Assembly (NCBI RefSeq): GCF_023149135.1
Contig: NZ_JAIWJX010000002.1
Coordinates: 4,290,757 to 4,354,756 of the forward strand
Direction of reading: 5' to 3'
DNA from: Fictibacillus marinisediminis
GTDB lineage: Bacteria; Bacillota; Bacilli; Bacillales; Fictibacillaceae
DNA length: 64,000 bases
Made by a program: the position numbers and the translations under genes. This document shows positions 34,244-45,667 of the stretch, piece by piece. Below the pieces are notes generated by a model that saw only the letters and a program-made list of their open reading frames with translations, did no database searches and was not told the origin of the DNA. Numbering within the stretch: the first letter of the stretch is position 1; each line of letters starts with the position of its first letter.

Positions 34244-35637
34244 TAGAATTCTCCCCCAGGCCCTTGACTGTCTCGGAATAATGGCTGCCAGTCATGGCTT
34301 GGTCCATAATTGACAAACCATTTCGGCTGGAGATTGTACACATTTTCCTGTCCTCTTGCATGGGTCATCTCATAGCCGACTGCCAGTTTGTTAACAAGGG
34401 ACATGTCATATTCCTTAAGAGCAGCCTTTACTTCTGCTGCAGACTGAAGCTTCACTTTTTTCGGTTTGAATGAATATTCTTTATCGTCCATGACGAGCTC
34501 TACCAAGGAACGCTGATATTCATTCAATTCGTTGTTCGTCCAGCCGAGTTTCATTTCCATATCACTCTTGATCACTGGAATGCCTCTGACAAACAGCAGA
34601 AATTCGACTGAACCGCTTGTAGGGTCCAAGTTGTAAAAATAATATGGATTTCCCCAGCCCGCATGGTTATTAATAAAATCAACACTGTTGAAGAGCGGGC
34701 TTCTCGTCTGCTGGGTCATATCTTCATCAGGGCCTTGTGTGAAATTCGTATATTTAATTCGATTCGTATTGCGGTTCACGTCAAGTGCGGAGCTTTCATC
34801 GGTATAATATTCTCCGGTGTTGCCGCTCTTGACGTTGCCTGGATCACGGAACAGCGCGTTCTTGTAGCGGTCAATCGTATCACTATTAATGGAACGGGAG
34901 AGATAACTGTAGGAGTTAAGCTCAAAGCTTTGTTTTGGAAAGTAGAAGCGTCTGGAAACTTCTGCACCTTGGTCAGTATCCCGCTCCACATCATACGGCT
35001 CATATTCAAGCACACCGCTTTTCGCGTTATTGATAATGTTCTTCAAAGAATCAAACGGGAAGGTTGTGCTTGCAGTGATCATCTTCCGCTGTGTATAGGA
35101 GATGATGTGCGCCTCCACTTCATTTGTATCTTTTTTATAGAAAATCACACGGTCTGCAGACGGGATAGTAAACGTTCCGCCTGAGGATGTCAGGTTGAAG
35201 ATCTGGCTGTAAATATCCGCTGTCATATCGGTCGGATAGATGACCTCGATGTACTCTTTATTCTTCAGCTTTTCATCAATGTTCGTTGAAGGCCGGTTTC
35301 GGCTTTCATAAAACTTCGTGTTTTCAAGCATCTGGTTTACCCGTTCGATAAAATTATCATTGGCGGGCATTCCCCTGTATGAGTTCTTGTCATAATAGAT
35401 GATCTGGCTAGGCCGGATGACATCCGTAATTTTCTTCGTATCTGTCACTTGTGCTTTTTTCAAAGTCCTTGTTTCTTCCAAATTGCTGTAGTTCGGCTTA
35501 AGCGTCCACAGACTCCATGTCAAAATCAGGCTTAGCATGATCAAAAAGATCAGTAAGACCGACTTAATGACTTCAAAATTCCGATACACAGACTTCGCCA
35601 CAAATTTAATAATGTTGTAAATTTTGCTCCACGTCAT
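34243..35637 (-). CDS. yycH: YycH, negative regulator of WalK
   Basis: A 464-residue protein with one N-terminal membrane helix (about 22-45, SVLLIFLIMLSLILTWSLW) and an extracytoplasmic YycH domain. With YycI it forms a heterodimer that restrains the WalK kinase. It lies 3 bases after walK. The family is specific to low-GC Gram-positive bacteria and is always found in the walRK operon. Confidence 0.9.
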   Translation of the reverse strand: MTWSKIYNIIKFVAKSVYRNFEVIKSVLLIFLIMLSLILTWSLWTLKPNYSNLEETRTLKKAQVTDTKKITDVIRPSQIIYYDKNSYRGMPANDNFIERVNQMLENTKFYESRNRPSTNIDEKLKNKEYIEVIYPTDMTADIYSQIFNLTSSGGTFTIPSADRVIFYKKDTNEVEAHIISYTQRKMITASTTFPFDSLKNIINNAKSGVLEYEPYDVERDTDQGAEVSRRFYFPKQSFELNSYSYLSRSINSDTIDRYKNALFRDPGNVKSGNTGEYYTDESSALDVNRNTNRIKYTNFTQGPDEDMTQQTRSPLFNSVDFINNHAGWGNPYYFYNLDPTSGSVEFLLFVRGIPVIKSDMEMKLGWTNNELNEYQRSLVELVMDDKEYSFKPKKVKLQSAAEVKAALKEYDMSLVNKLAVGYEMTHARGQENVYNLQPKWFVNYGPSHDWQPLFRDSQGPGGEF

Positions 35638-35640
35638 CTT

Positions 35641-37485
35641 TTACTCCCCCCTTACCTTTTTTAGAGGAAGGGTAAAATGTATAGTTGTTCCTTGTCCCCA
35701 TTCACTTTCAGCCCAAATATCCCCGCCATGGGCAAGCACGATTTCTTTTGTGATCGCAAGTCCCAGCCCTGTACCGCCTAAGTCCCTGGAGCGGGCACGG
35801 TCTACACGGAAAAAGCGGTCAAAGATTTTAGAGACATTGTTTTTCGGGATGCCGACACCCTGATCGGCCACGCTGACCTTAATCTTTCTGCCGTGAAGAG
35901 AAGCGGAAACGGAAATCGTTCCACCCTCCGGAGAATACTTGATCGCGTTGGAAATAATATTATCCACGACCTGCGTCATCTTGTCGGTATCGATCTGCAC
36001 CATAATCGAGCGCTCAGGCAAATTCCTTAAAAAATGGAGATGCTCATGCTGAAGCATTTCAAAGCGTTCGATAATGTCCTGCAGAAATTGAACAAGGTCC
36101 GTTTGAATAAAGTTAAACCGGTAATCCTTGCTGTCCATTTTGGAGAGCTGCAGAAGATCGGTTACGAGGCGGATCATCCGCTCGGTTTCGTTCTGCGTTA
36201 CTTCCAAAAAGCGGGGAGCGATGTTTTCATCCTGCCATGCTCCTTCAGCAAGCGCCTCCAGGTAGCTTCTCATCGTCGTAAGCGGCGTACGGAGTTCATG
36301 GGAAACATTGAATACAAACTCTCTTCGCTCATTCTCAATCTGCTCCTGCTCTGTCACATCATGCAGAACGGCGATCAATCCGTTTACCGGTCCGCCTTCT
36401 TTTTGGATCACAGAGAAGTTCGCTCTAAGGACATAATGCACTTTATCTGTACTGAAATCGAGCAGCATGCTCTCATACTCGTTGTACAGCTCGTCCCACG
36501 TATACTGGTCATTGAGCCGAAGAAGCTCAAGAAGCGAGTTTCCGAGCGCGTGCTGCCGGGAGATGTTCAGCATTTCTTCCGCACGATCGTTCATCAGAAT
36601 AATGCATCCGTCCCGGTCGGTGGCAATCACACCATCCGTCATATAAGTGAGGACAGAGCGCAGCTTCCTTCTCTCACTCTCAGTAATGGCGGTCGCTTCC
36701 TGCAGCTTTCTCGTCAGATCGTTGAATGTCATCGACAGCTGGCCGATCTCATCATCGCCATAAACCTGCACTTTTCGGGAAAAATCGCCCCTTGCCATAA
36801 CAAGCGCCTGCTTACGCATATCCGCCATCGGCCTTGTGATCGTCCGGGCAAGAAAAATACCGAGTATCGCTGTTATTCCCAGGGCAATAACCGTACCGGT
36901 CGTCAGAATTTTATTAATATCACTGATTTGCTTGTATACACTCTCAATCGAGGATTCGACATAGATCGCTCCAAGAATTTGTTTGTTCTTGTCGACCTGC
37001 TTGTCTTTTCCGGCGATGATCGGTTTAGCCCAGACTATAACCCGCTGTTTCGAATCGCGGTCATACATTTCTGTCTGGTCTTCCGTGCCATTGAGGGCCA
37101 GTTTAATCTTGCTGTTCGTACTCACCTGGCCGATGAGATTCTGTTTGTCGCTGCCAAGAACAACACCGTCTTTGCTAAGTACCTGAACTTCCTTGATGTT
37201 CTGATCCTTCGTTTCGTTTATGAGCTGGGCGATGTCATCTCTCAGCATGCTGTTCTTATCCTCTGTTGCTTCTTTCATCTGCTGGGCATCCAGGATCTTC
37301 TGTTCAGCGTTAAACTCGAAGAAATCCAAATTATTCTTCAGCGCACTGTCATAGTTATTGCGAAGATTGGACTCCAGGTTATTAATGAAATACACACTGA
37401 TAACCTGCATGGCGATTAAAATGAGCAAAACATAGATCAATACAAACTTAACGTGTATTGATCTGAAAAAGCCTACCTTATCCAT
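35641..37485 (-). CDS. walK: WalK essential cell wall sensor kinase
   Basis: A 614-residue kinase: transmembrane helices at about 10-31 and 183-203 enclosing an extracytoplasmic PAS-like (Cache) domain, then HAMP, a cytoplasmic PAS (YMTDGVIATDRDGCIILMN), HisKA with VSHELRTPLTT and a HATPase domain (DNIISNAIKYS, DQGVGIP, GTGLGLAI). It controls autolysins and wall turnover through WalR. The start is MDKVGFFRS, as in B. subtilis; upstream in-frame codons overlap walR and are not conserved. The gap to the walR stop is only 4 bases. A His is expected in the intracellular PAS as zinc ligand, but I did not verify it. Confidence 0.96.
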   Translation of the reverse strand: MDKVGFFRSIHVKFVLIYVLLILIAMQVISVYFINNLESNLRNNYDSALKNNLDFFEFNAEQKILDAQQMKEATEDKNSMLRDDIAQLINETKDQNIKEVQVLSKDGVVLGSDKQNLIGQVSTNSKIKLALNGTEDQTEMYDRDSKQRVIVWAKPIIAGKDKQVDKNKQILGAIYVESSIESVYKQISDINKILTTGTVIALGITAILGIFLARTITRPMADMRKQALVMARGDFSRKVQVYGDDEIGQLSMTFNDLTRKLQEATAITESERRKLRSVLTYMTDGVIATDRDGCIILMNDRAEEMLNISRQHALGNSLLELLRLNDQYTWDELYNEYESMLLDFSTDKVHYVLRANFSVIQKEGGPVNGLIAVLHDVTEQEQIENERREFVFNVSHELRTPLTTMRSYLEALAEGAWQDENIAPRFLEVTQNETERMIRLVTDLLQLSKMDSKDYRFNFIQTDLVQFLQDIIERFEMLQHEHLHFLRNLPERSIMVQIDTDKMTQVVDNIISNAIKYSPEGGTISVSASLHGRKIKVSVADQGVGIPKNNVSKIFDRFFRVDRARSRDLGGTGLGLAITKEIVLAHGGDIWAESEWGQGTTIHFTLPLKKVRGE

Positions 37486-37489
37486 TTGT

Positions 37490-38194
37490 CTACTCCTGAT
37501 CAGGATTTCGTAAATAGTAGCCCACTCCGCGTCTGGTAATGATCCAGAGAGGATGGCTTGGGTTGTCTTCCACTTTCTCACGGAGACGGCGGACGGTCAC
37601 ATCTACTGTCCTGACGTCACCAAAATAATCATAGCCCCATACGGTCTGCAGCAAATGCTCCCGCGTCATGACTTGGCCGATATGCTTGGCCAGATAATAC
37701 AGCAGTTCGAACTCCCGATGGGTCAGTTCAATCGACTCACCGCGTTTCGTTACGAGATAAGCATCTGGATGGATGGTTAAAGAGCCAATCACGATTTCGT
37801 TGTTCTCATCAACTTCACGCTCTGTTTCTTGTTGATGGCGGCGCAGATTTGCTTTAACACGTGCGATCAGTTCCCGTGTACTGAAAGGCTTCGTGACATA
37901 ATCATCGGCACCAAGTTCAAGGCCAAGGACCTTATCAATCTCTGAGTCTTTGGCTGTAAGCATAATAATCGGGGTATCGTATTTTTTCCGGACCTCACGG
38001 CATACTTCCATTCCATCTTTCATTGGAAGCATGATGTCCAAAAGAATCATGTCCGGTTTCTCGTTTTCTATTTTTTCAATTGCCGATACACCGTCATATG
38101 CACACGTTACCTGGAATCCTTCTTTCTCCAGATTGAACTGTAAAATATCCGCAATCGGCCTCTCATCATCTACTACAAGAATCTTTTTGTCCAT
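37490..38194 (-). CDS. walR: WalR response regulator
   Basis: A 234-residue OmpR-family regulator with Asp9-Asp10 and phospho-acceptor Asp53 (LLDIMLP), Thr/Lys switch residues (MLTAKD, VTKPFS), and a C-terminal winged helix with [36 protein letters not shown]. The DNA-recognition helix is identical in type to B. subtilis WalR, which binds TGTWAH-N5-TGTWAH repeats. The ATG at 38194 follows AAAGGAGCG. It is the first gene of the essential walR-walK-yycH-yycI-walJ-htrA operon. Confidence 0.96.
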   Translation of the reverse strand: MDKKILVVDDERPIADILQFNLEKEGFQVTCAYDGVSAIEKIENEKPDMILLDIMLPMKDGMEVCREVRKKYDTPIIMLTAKDSEIDKVLGLELGADDYVTKPFSTRELIARVKANLRRHQQETEREVDENNEIVIGSLTIHPDAYLVTKRGESIELTHREFELLYYLAKHIGQVMTREHLLQTVWGYDYFGDVRTVDVTVRRLREKVEDNPSHPLWIITRRGVGYYLRNPDQE

Positions 38195-38332
38195 CCGGTA
38201 GTCGCTCCTTTTTGGAAACCGTAATTTCAAGTCTCTTTTATATAAATTAGGTGAATGAATTAGTTTGTCTACCCTTTATTTTACCACAATATCTAAATTC
38301 TCCATAACGTCAGTCTTCTCGCTCTGTAAGAA

Positions 38333-38382
38333 AAGCGGAAGCGGCCTGTTTAGTTCCGACAGGCGCTGAAGCTGGACATTAC
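38333..38382 (-). repeat. Dispersed repeat family 2, short terminal fragment
   Basis: AAAAGCGGAAGCGGCCTG followed by GACAGGCGCTGAAGCTGGAC. The reverse complement carries the GTCCAGCTTCAG start also seen at 60812. It lies in the walR-plsY interval, where no other feature is seen apart from the walR upstream region and the plsY terminator. Confidence 0.6.
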
Positions 38383-38407
38383 TTCTATGTAAGCTTCTTT
38401 AAATCAT

Positions 38408-38440
38408 AAAAATAATCCTCCTTTTTTAAAAGAGGATCAT
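38408..38440 (-). terminator. Terminator of the plsY-like gene
   Basis: ATGATCCTCTTTT/AAAAGGAGGATTAT hairpin with T5 on the minus strand, immediately after the stop. Confidence 0.75.
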
Positions 38441-39022
38441 TCATGTTTTCCCCGTAAAGCGGAGCGCTAAATCATCTTTTTGCACATACACGACAAGCAC
38501 AGAGATCAACAGGAGCAGAAGGGCAACCGTCAGCATCTGATAAATGGCATAATGCAGAATCGGCACCGCCAGAAACGCAATGAGCCCCGCTACGGTCAAA
38601 CTTCTCCTGATGGCAAAAAGGAGGAGGAACAGTACAGCTGCCGCCGCCGCGATTTTCCAATCAAAAACAAGTATTCCGCCAATGAAGGATGCTACTCCTT
38701 TGCCGCCATGAAACTTAAGCGCGACAGGCCATAGATGGCCCGCTATGACCATGAAGAAGGCGGCCAGCTGCAGGGTAGGAGGGAGGCCAAAATAGGATTT
38801 TGCCAGCTGTACAGCCAGAGCTGCCTTAAGCAGGTCTCCTGCAAGCGTCAGAACAAATCCCCAAGGCCCGATTACGCGGCCGGCATTTCGAGCCCCAATA
38901 TTTCCTGTACCCTCAGTTCTGAGATCGACTCCCTTTAACCACTTTGCAACAAGATATCCTGTCATAATGTTTCCGATAAAATAACACGAGATCAAATAGA
39001 GAACCAGCTGAATCGTGCCCAT
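38441..39022 (-). CDS. plsY: PlsY-family glycerol-3-phosphate acyltransferase
   Basis: A 193-residue polytopic membrane protein with five or more hydrophobic segments. Family landmarks are YLVAKWLKGVDLRTEGTGNIGARNAGR (phosphate-binding loop near residues 25-50) and GHLWPVALKFHGGKGVAS. PlsY transfers the acyl group of acyl-phosphate to glycerol-3-phosphate, the first step of phospholipid synthesis. B. subtilis has a single plsY (yneS) far from oriC; this copy may be a second paralogue. The ATG follows a weak GGAAGGAAG. Single gene unit. Confidence 0.82.
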   Translation of the reverse strand: MGTIQLVLYLISCYFIGNIMTGYLVAKWLKGVDLRTEGTGNIGARNAGRVIGPWGFVLTLAGDLLKAALAVQLAKSYFGLPPTLQLAAFFMVIAGHLWPVALKFHGGKGVASFIGGILVFDWKIAAAAAVLFLLLFAIRRSLTVAGLIAFLAVPILHYAIYQMLTVALLLLLISVLVVYVQKDDLALRFTGKT

Positions 39023-39182
39023 ATGTCTGTCTTCCTTCCAACGGCTATTCTTCCTTTGTTCTTACTATACGGGCACCGCCCGCTATTGGTGTAAAAATCA
39101 AAGAGTGTATTAAAAAGGCATGCAGAATGGTAGCTGCATGCCTTTTGTCATGATCGATCAGGTATAGTAATTGTAAGTAAAA

Positions 39183-39259
<77 letters not shown>

Positions 39260-39368
39260 AGATTTAGTATTTTTCTGTCCGTCGGTCCCTGTCTCTTCCT
39301 CTGCATGTGAAGCTGACGATGGGTATCCGTCGAGACAACTCGCTGCTTAATCACGGTGTGTTGCTCGT

Positions 39369-39394
39369 GACTGAGCTATCGAGCCAAGATTTAG
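39369..39394 (-). repeat. Duplicated 5' fragment of tRNA-Phe
   Basis: A perfect 26-base direct repeat (39242-39267 and 39369-39394). It covers the first 18 bases of the tRNA-Phe gene plus 8 bases of its upstream flank, placed 127 bases away between tRNA-Asp and tRNA-Phe. It cannot form a tRNA. It looks like a recombination scar. Confidence 0.8.
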
Positions 39395-39420
39395 CAGTTC
39401 TGTAAAAACTAAGAAAAAAA

Positions 39421-39496
39421 TGGCGGACCCGACCGGGGTCGAACCGGCGATCTCCTGCGTGACAGGCAGGCATGTTAACCACTACACCACGAGTCC
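39421..39496 (-). tRNA. tRNA-Asp (GTC)
   Basis: 76 bases with encoded CCA, start GGACTCGTGGTGTAGTGG, anticodon loop CTGTCAC (GTC). The acceptor stem pairs with one G-U. Confidence 0.93.
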
Positions 39497-39514
39497 AAAA
39501 AATAAAAAATAGAA

Positions 39515-39589
39515 TGGTGACCCGTACGGGATTCGAACCCGTGTTACCGCCGTGAAAGGGCGGTGTCTTAACCGCTTGACCAACGGGCC
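39515..39589 (-). tRNA. tRNA-Glu (TTC)
   Basis: 75 bases with encoded CCA, start GGCCCGTTGGTCAAGCGG, anticodon loop CTTTCAC (TTC), T arm GGGTTCGAATCCC. Confidence 0.93.
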
Positions 39590-39605
39590 ACTCTATAAGA
39601 AAAAA

Positions 39606-39681
39606 TGGTGAGCCATGAAGGACTCGAACCTTCGACCCTCTGATTAAAAGTCAGATGCTCTACCAACTGAGCTAATGGCTC
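39606..39681 (-). tRNA. tRNA-Lys (TTT)
   Basis: 76 bases with encoded CCA, start GAGCCATTAGCTCAGTTGG, anticodon loop CTTTTAA (TTT). First gene of the tRNA array on the minus strand. Confidence 0.93.
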
Positions 39682-39840
39682 TTACTGTAAAAGTCGTTTT
39701 AACACGACAAGAATTATCATATCATCATTTTATCTTTTTTGGCAAGCAGTTTTTTAAAAAAATTGTAGAATTAAGTATTTTCTTCGTTTAGAAGGTTATT
39801 TTAGTGCGGAAATTCAGTGTCCAATGCCCGCATTCCTCCT

Positions 39841-39960
39841 TTTACTAGCCAAAATCGAACATTTTCTGGCCATAAACCAAAAATACTAGCCAAAACCCAT
39901 GATTTACTTGCCATTTTCTCCAATTTACTGGCCAAACCGGGATTATGGTCAACTAGCGGC
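39841..39960 (+). repeat. 21-bp-period array of ACTRGCCA-like units downstream of purA
   Basis: The core GCC recurs at 39848, 39869, 39889, 39910 and 39931 (steps 21, 20, 21, 21), with a final GCG at 39956 in GGTCAACTAGCG. Units read TACTAGCCAAAA, TTCTGGCCATAAA, TACTAGCCAAAA, TACTTGCCATTTT and TACTGGCCAAACC. It lies between the tRNA array and the purA terminator, and fills the 39682-40036 gap with AT-rich sequence. Confidence 0.6.
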
Positions 39961-39990
39961 ACCCCATGAACCAGATTTTCCTCAAAACAA

Positions 39991-40018
39991 AAACCGGCCC
40001 CACATACAGGGCCGGTTC
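39991..40018 (-). terminator. Terminator of purA
   Basis: AACCGGCCC/GGGCCGGTT stem followed by a T-rich tract on the minus strand. Confidence 0.8.
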
Positions 40019-40036
40019 ACCTATTTTCTAATGATA

Positions 40037-41368
<1,332 letters not shown>

Positions 41369-41433
41369 TCAATATTTCTAGTAAATTAAAAAACCATGCT
41401 TAGTTTATCAATTATCAGGGTGAAAGTCAACAA

Positions 41434-41476
41434 AACACGAACATTATAAAATATTTACAGTTTTTCCGTTCGTGTT
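41434..41476. promoter_or_regulatory. Candidate pair of PurR boxes upstream of purA
   Basis: AACACGAAC (41434-41442) and GTTCGTGTT (41468-41476) are a perfect inverted pair with CGAAC cores facing as in PurBoxes, about 33 bases centre to centre, 111-153 bases ahead of the purA ATG. purA is in the B. subtilis PurR regulon. Confidence 0.5.
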
Positions 41477-41486
41477 TGTGTGGGTG

Positions 41487-41522
41487 GAGGAGCGTAAAGG
41501 GCTTTGCCCTTTACGGCTCCTC
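41487..41522. other. Strong hairpin between purA and dnaB
   Basis: GAGGAGCGTAAAGGGC pairs with GCCCTTTACGGCTCCTC (one bulge). No T run follows on either strand. It lies in the 41324-41776 gap between purA and dnaB, with the PurBoxes, the 21-bp array and the dnaB terminator. Confidence 0.6.
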
Positions 41523-41580
41523 AGCGCTGATGACGGGCTTTAGAGGGGCTGTTTTAGCATCAGGCGCTTCTTTTTGGCTG

Positions 41581-41650
41581 ATGGGCCATTTACCCGCGGA
41601 AATGAAGTAAATACCCGCCAAAACCCCATTATGGTAAACTAGCGAGCTCC
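41581..41650 (+). repeat. 21-bp-period array, second copy upstream of purA
   Basis: TACCCGCGGAAA and ATACCCGCCAAAACC units are 21 bases apart, then ATTATGGTAAACTAGCG is 25 further on, the same steps and the same last unit as the array at 39841-39960. Confidence 0.5.
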
Positions 41651-41730
41651 TAGTACTCCTACCACAAGCCCTGGCGAGAGCAACCCGCAGACACCCGCTG
41701 CCCTCTATCCTCATCCTGACCCACATAAAA

Positions 41731-41768
41731 AAAACAGACACTCTCATAACTTGAGAATGCCTGTTTTT
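41731..41768 (-). terminator. Terminator of dnaB
   Basis: AAAACAGGCATTCTCA/TGAGAGTGTCTGTTTT stem followed by T8 on the minus strand. Confidence 0.75.
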
Positions 41769-41776
41769 GATCTATT

Positions 41777-43141
41777 TTATGCGCCGGATGGCATACTGCT
41801 TTCGTCATGCCTTCGGTCGAGGTTTACGAATTTGTTGTATTCTTTGACGAAGGCGAGTTCGACGGTGCCTGTTGGGCCATTACGCTGCTTGGCGATGATG
41901 ATTTCGATGATGTTCTTGCTTTCTGACTCTTTGTCATAGTAATCATCACGGTATAGGAATGCTACGATATCGGCATCCTGCTCGATACTTCCTGATTCAC
42001 GGATATCAGACATCATCGGGCGTTTATCCTGGCGGGATTCTACGCCACGGGAAAGCTGGGAGAGCGCGATGACCGGTACCTGAAGTTCACGGGCAAGTGC
42101 CTTCAGGGAACGTGAGATTTCAGAAACCTCCTGCTGCCTGTTTTCGCCCGCTCTGCCGTTCCCCTGGATGAGCTGCAAATAATCAATCAGGATCATGCCA
42201 AGGCCTTTTTCCTGTTTGAGACGGCGGCATTTGGAACGGATATCTCCAATACGTACACCAGGTGTGTCATCGATAAAGATTCCTGCTGCCGACAGGCTTC
42301 CCATCGCCATCGTTAATTTTTGCCAGTCTTCCGGGACAAGGGAACCGGTACGGAGACGCTGTGCATCGATATTTCCTTCCGCACAAAGCATACGCATGAC
42401 GAGCTGCTCGGCACCCATCTCCAGACTGAAGATCGCCACATTTTCTTCTGTTTTGGTGGCCACGTTCTGCGCGATATTCAGAGCGAAGGCCGTTTTACCT
42501 ACGGAAGGACGGGCCGCGACGATGATCAGGTCATTTCGCTGAAAACCTGCAGTCATGCGGTCCAAGTCAGCAAATCCGGTCGGGATCCCGGTAATGTCAC
42601 CTTTACGGTTATGAAGCTGTTCAATATTGTCATAGGCCGCGACAAGCACGTCTTTGATGGAGATAAAGGCTCCCCCGTTTTTGCGGTTGGCCACTTCCAG
42701 AATCGACTTTTCCGCCTCATTCAGGACAGCTTCTACTTCTTCTTCACGGGCGTAGCCGTTTGCTGCGATTTCCGAGGCCGCACGAATAAGCCTGCGAAGC
42801 AGGGATTTTTCTTCAACAATTTTGCTGTAGTAATCAATATTGGCCGCGGTCGGCGAGCTGTTTGCCAGATCACTTAAATAGGAGACGCCGCCGATTTCAT
42901 CAAGCAGCTTCCGGTCGGCGAGATCGGATGTGACGGTTACAAGATCTACCGGCTCCCCTTTCTCTGACAAGTCCAGCATCACCTGATAGATGCGCTGATG
43001 GGAGGCGCGGTAAAAGTCCTCTGGGATCAAAATCTCTGAAGCGGTGACCAATGCCTCCGGCTCAAGAAAAATAGCTCCCAGGGTGGCTTGTTCGGCCTCT
43101 ATATTCTGTGGTGGAATGCGATCAACAAAAAGATCACTCAT
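41777..43141 (-). CDS. dnaB: Replicative DNA helicase
   Basis: The hexameric fork helicase (named DnaC in B. subtilis), 454 residues. It has an N-terminal primase-interaction domain (PPQNIEAEQATLGAIF), a linker, and a RecA-type domain with Walker A ARPSVGKTAFALN, Walker B MILIDYLQLI and SQLSRGVE. ATG start. It is the last member of a gdpP-rplI-dnaB unit, ending with a strong terminator; there is about 95 bp between rplI and dnaB. Confidence 0.96.
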   Translation of the reverse strand: MSDLFVDRIPPQNIEAEQATLGAIFLEPEALVTASEILIPEDFYRASHQRIYQVMLDLSEKGEPVDLVTVTSDLADRKLLDEIGGVSYLSDLANSSPTAANIDYYSKIVEEKSLLRRLIRAASEIAANGYAREEEVEAVLNEAEKSILEVANRKNGGAFISIKDVLVAAYDNIEQLHNRKGDITGIPTGFADLDRMTAGFQRNDLIIVAARPSVGKTAFALNIAQNVATKTEENVAIFSLEMGAEQLVMRMLCAEGNIDAQRLRTGSLVPEDWQKLTMAMGSLSAAGIFIDDTPGVRIGDIRSKCRRLKQEKGLGMILIDYLQLIQGNGRAGENRQQEVSEISRSLKALARELQVPVIALSQLSRGVESRQDKRPMMSDIRESGSIEQDADIVAFLYRDDYYDKESESKNIIEIIIAKQRNGPTGTVELAFVKEYNKFVNLDRRHDESSMPSGA

Positions 43142-43236
43142 AATACTTCCTCCTGAAAGATAACCTGCTGCAATCAGCAGGGAATATCCTGTTTACAGCA
43201 GATGAGACCGGTTGAACCCGGTCCCAGTCACTCTGC

Positions 43237-43680
43237 TTATTCTTCAACTACATGTACTTTGATCGTACCAGTTACTTCAGGGTGAAGCTTAACGGGTACA
43301 TCTGTATATCCTAAAGATCGGATCGGATTCGTGAGATCAATTTTTCGTTTATCGATGGTAATGTTCATTTTCTTTAAGCCGTCTGCAATTTGTTTGCTTG
43401 TCACGGATCCGAAGACACGGCCGCCCTCTCCTGACTTGGTTTTGAGTTCAACTGTCATTTCACCAAGCTTTTCTTTTAACTGCTTGGCTTCTTCCAGGAC
43501 GGCGGCCGCTTTTTTCTCTTCGCTTTTCTTTTGGCCTTCTACGACGGAGAGAGCTCCTTTTGTCGCTTCAGTTGCAAGGTTGTTGGGCAACAAATAGTTT
43601 CGTGCATAGCCCTCGGATACGTTTTTTATTTCCCCTTTTTTTCCTTTACCTTTAACATCTTTAAGAAAAACTACTTTCAT
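43237..43680 (-). CDS. rplI: 50S ribosomal protein L9
   Basis: A 147-residue protein with the L9 N-terminal domain ([32 protein letters not shown]), a central helix ([26 protein letters not shown]) and the C-terminal RNA-binding domain ([19 protein letters not shown]). Starts with a four-base overlap with gdpP (ATGA), so both are translationally coupled, the usual Bacillus arrangement. Confidence 0.97.
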   Translation of the reverse strand: MKVVFLKDVKGKGKKGEIKNVSEGYARNYLLPNNLATEATKGALSVVEGQKKSEEKKAAAVLEEAKQLKEKLGEMTVELKTKSGEGGRVFGSVTSKQIADGLKKMNITIDKRKIDLTNPIRSLGYTDVPVKLHPEVTGTIKVHVVEE

Positions 43681-45650
43681 TCTTCTTCTCCCCCTTCAAA
43701 ATACTCGTCGATAATAGCTTTAAGTTTTTTCTCGGCGCCATCCAATGTTTCGTTCTCAAGCTGGCAGGCGGCATTGGTTAAGTGTCCTCCGCCTCCCAAG
43801 CCTTCCATTATCATCTGCACGTTTACATCCCCCAGAGAACGGCCGCTTATGCTGATCTTTTGATCATGTCTTTTGGCAATAACGAAGGATGCGCTCACAT
43901 CGTTCATGGAAAGCAGGATATCCGCAGCCTGTGCAATAAGCACCTGGCCGCATTCTTCGCTTGGCTCTGCTTTGGATATGACAATTCCATTTTTATAAGC
44001 TACAGCATTTTCAATCAGTTTTGAACGTTTGTTATAGGTTTCCAGGTCTTCTTTTAAGAACTTCTGGACGAGGATGGTATCTGCTCCGTGGGCCCTTAAG
44101 TAGGAGGCCGCATCAAACGTCCGTGAACCGGTGCGCAGCGTAAAGCTTTTCGTATCAACGATAATCCCCGCGAGCAGGGCAGTGGCTTCAAGCATACGCA
44201 TTTTAAGCCGTTTAGGCTGATATTCCAGAAGCTCGGTCACCAGCTCTGCTGTAGAGGAAGCATAAGGCTCCATATAGACGAGAACCGGATCTGCGATAAA
44301 TTCCTCTCCGCGCCGGTGATGATCAATCACAACGACATGATCGAGCTTGGAAAGAAGACGCTCTTCCATGACCATCGAAGGTTTGTGGGTATCCACGACA
44401 ACCAGCAGCGTGCCGGCCGTTGAGATCTCAAGCGCTTCTTCCGGTGTGATGAAATGCTTCCAAAGTGAGTCTGTCCCTTTGATCTCATTCATCAACCGCT
44501 GGACGCCAGTATCAAGATCTGATGTATCGAGCACGATATAACCGTCTTTACCGTTGACCTGAGCCACTTTCAATATTCCCATCGCCGATCCCATAGAATC
44601 CATGTCAGGGCTTTTGTGGCCCATGATGATCACTTTGTCGCTATCGAGAACAAGCTCGCTCAAGGCGTGGGATATCACACGTGCACGCACTCTCGTTCTT
44701 TTTTCCACAGGATTGGTCTTTCCGCCATAGAAACGGACTTTTCCATTCTGCTGTTTAATCGCCACCTGGTCTCCTCCGCGTCCCAGTGCCAGATCAAGAC
44801 TCGATTGCGCCAGCTGTCCCAGCTCGGGCAATGCTGACGGTCCTGAGGCAACACCAACACTCAAGGTAAGAGGAACGTTTTCCTTTGTGGTCGAATCCCT
44901 TACTTCATCCAGGACAGAAAAGCGGTTTTTTTCAAGCTCACTTAAGATCCGCTGGTTGAAAACGGCCAAAAAGCGCTCTGAAGACGTGCGTTTTAAGAAG
45001 ATTCCATGGTCATTGGCCCACTTGTTCAAAATGGAGGTGACCTTGGAGTTAATGCTGGAACGGAATTGATCGTCAAGTCCCTGTGTTACCTCTTCATAGT
45101 TATCAAGGTAGATGATCCCGATGCATGTCTGTTCTTCTTCATACATCCGCTCAACTTCAATTTGCTCTGTAACATCAAAGAAATAGAGGAGACGTTCCTC
45201 TTTTTTGAAATGGACTTCAAATTTCCTTGATTTTAAGATTACGATTTCTTCCAGCGCATCACTTTTTATAAAAGGCACTAAATCTTCGGAAATAAGATTA
45301 AGCGAGTGGCCGATAAAAGCCTCTTCTTCAACCCACGCCCCCATAAAAGGATTCGCCCATTCAATTTTATAATCTTCGTCATACAGAATGATTCCGATCG
45401 GCATTTCCATCAGAGCTTCTTCTCCGACCTTTTTGATGCGATGGGAGAGGGTAGAGATATAATCGCCCAAGTCTTCCTGGAAAGAATTTTCGGCCCGCAT
45501 TACGAAATAGAAGAGCAAGCCTAATAAAAGAAAACCAACTGCTCCAATTATCCATTGATAATACGTAATAATGCTCACAAAAAGGACCGATATGACGAAC
45601 AAGGCTATCACGGGATAACCATGCCACCGTTTTAATAAAAACTTAGGCAT
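43677..45650 (-). CDS. gdpP: GdpP, c-di-AMP phosphodiesterase
   Basis: A 657-residue membrane enzyme that hydrolyses cyclic di-AMP to pApA. Two N-terminal transmembrane helices (about 13-53) are followed by a degenerate PAS, a modified GGDEF domain with no GGDEF signature, and DHH-DHHA1 ([61 protein letters not shown]). The DHH motif and metal aspartates are intact. ATG after GTAGGAGC. The homologue is yybT of B. subtilis. Confidence 0.96.
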   Translation of the reverse strand: MPKFLLKRWHGYPVIALFVISVLFVSIITYYQWIIGAVGFLLLGLLFYFVMRAENSFQEDLGDYISTLSHRIKKVGEEALMEMPIGIILYDEDYKIEWANPFMGAWVEEEAFIGHSLNLISEDLVPFIKSDALEEIVILKSRKFEVHFKKEERLLYFFDVTEQIEVERMYEEEQTCIGIIYLDNYEEVTQGLDDQFRSSINSKVTSILNKWANDHGIFLKRTSSERFLAVFNQRILSELEKNRFSVLDEVRDSTTKENVPLTLSVGVASGPSALPELGQLAQSSLDLALGRGGDQVAIKQQNGKVRFYGGKTNPVEKRTRVRARVISHALSELVLDSDKVIIMGHKSPDMDSMGSAMGILKVAQVNGKDGYIVLDTSDLDTGVQRLMNEIKGTDSLWKHFITPEEALEISTAGTLLVVVDTHKPSMVMEERLLSKLDHVVVIDHHRRGEEFIADPVLVYMEPYASSTAELVTELLEYQPKRLKMRMLEATALLAGIIVDTKSFTLRTGSRTFDAASYLRAHGADTILVQKFLKEDLETYNKRSKLIENAVAYKNGIVISKAEPSEECGQVLIAQAADILLSMNDVSASFVIAKRHDQKISISGRSLGDVNVQMIMEGLGGGGHLTNAACQLENETLDGAEKKLKAIIDEYFEGGEEE

Positions 45651-45667
45651 ACTTTCAGCTCCTACTA

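Noticed and set aside
36034..37419. A 461-codon open frame on the plus strand opposite walK
   Set aside because: It mirrors a well-conserved coding gene, has no ribosome binding site and shows no protein family features. It is an antisense shadow.
39841..39960. CRISPR array
   Set aside because: Units are only about 12 bases and degenerate, with no constant repeat plus variable spacer pattern and no cas gene.
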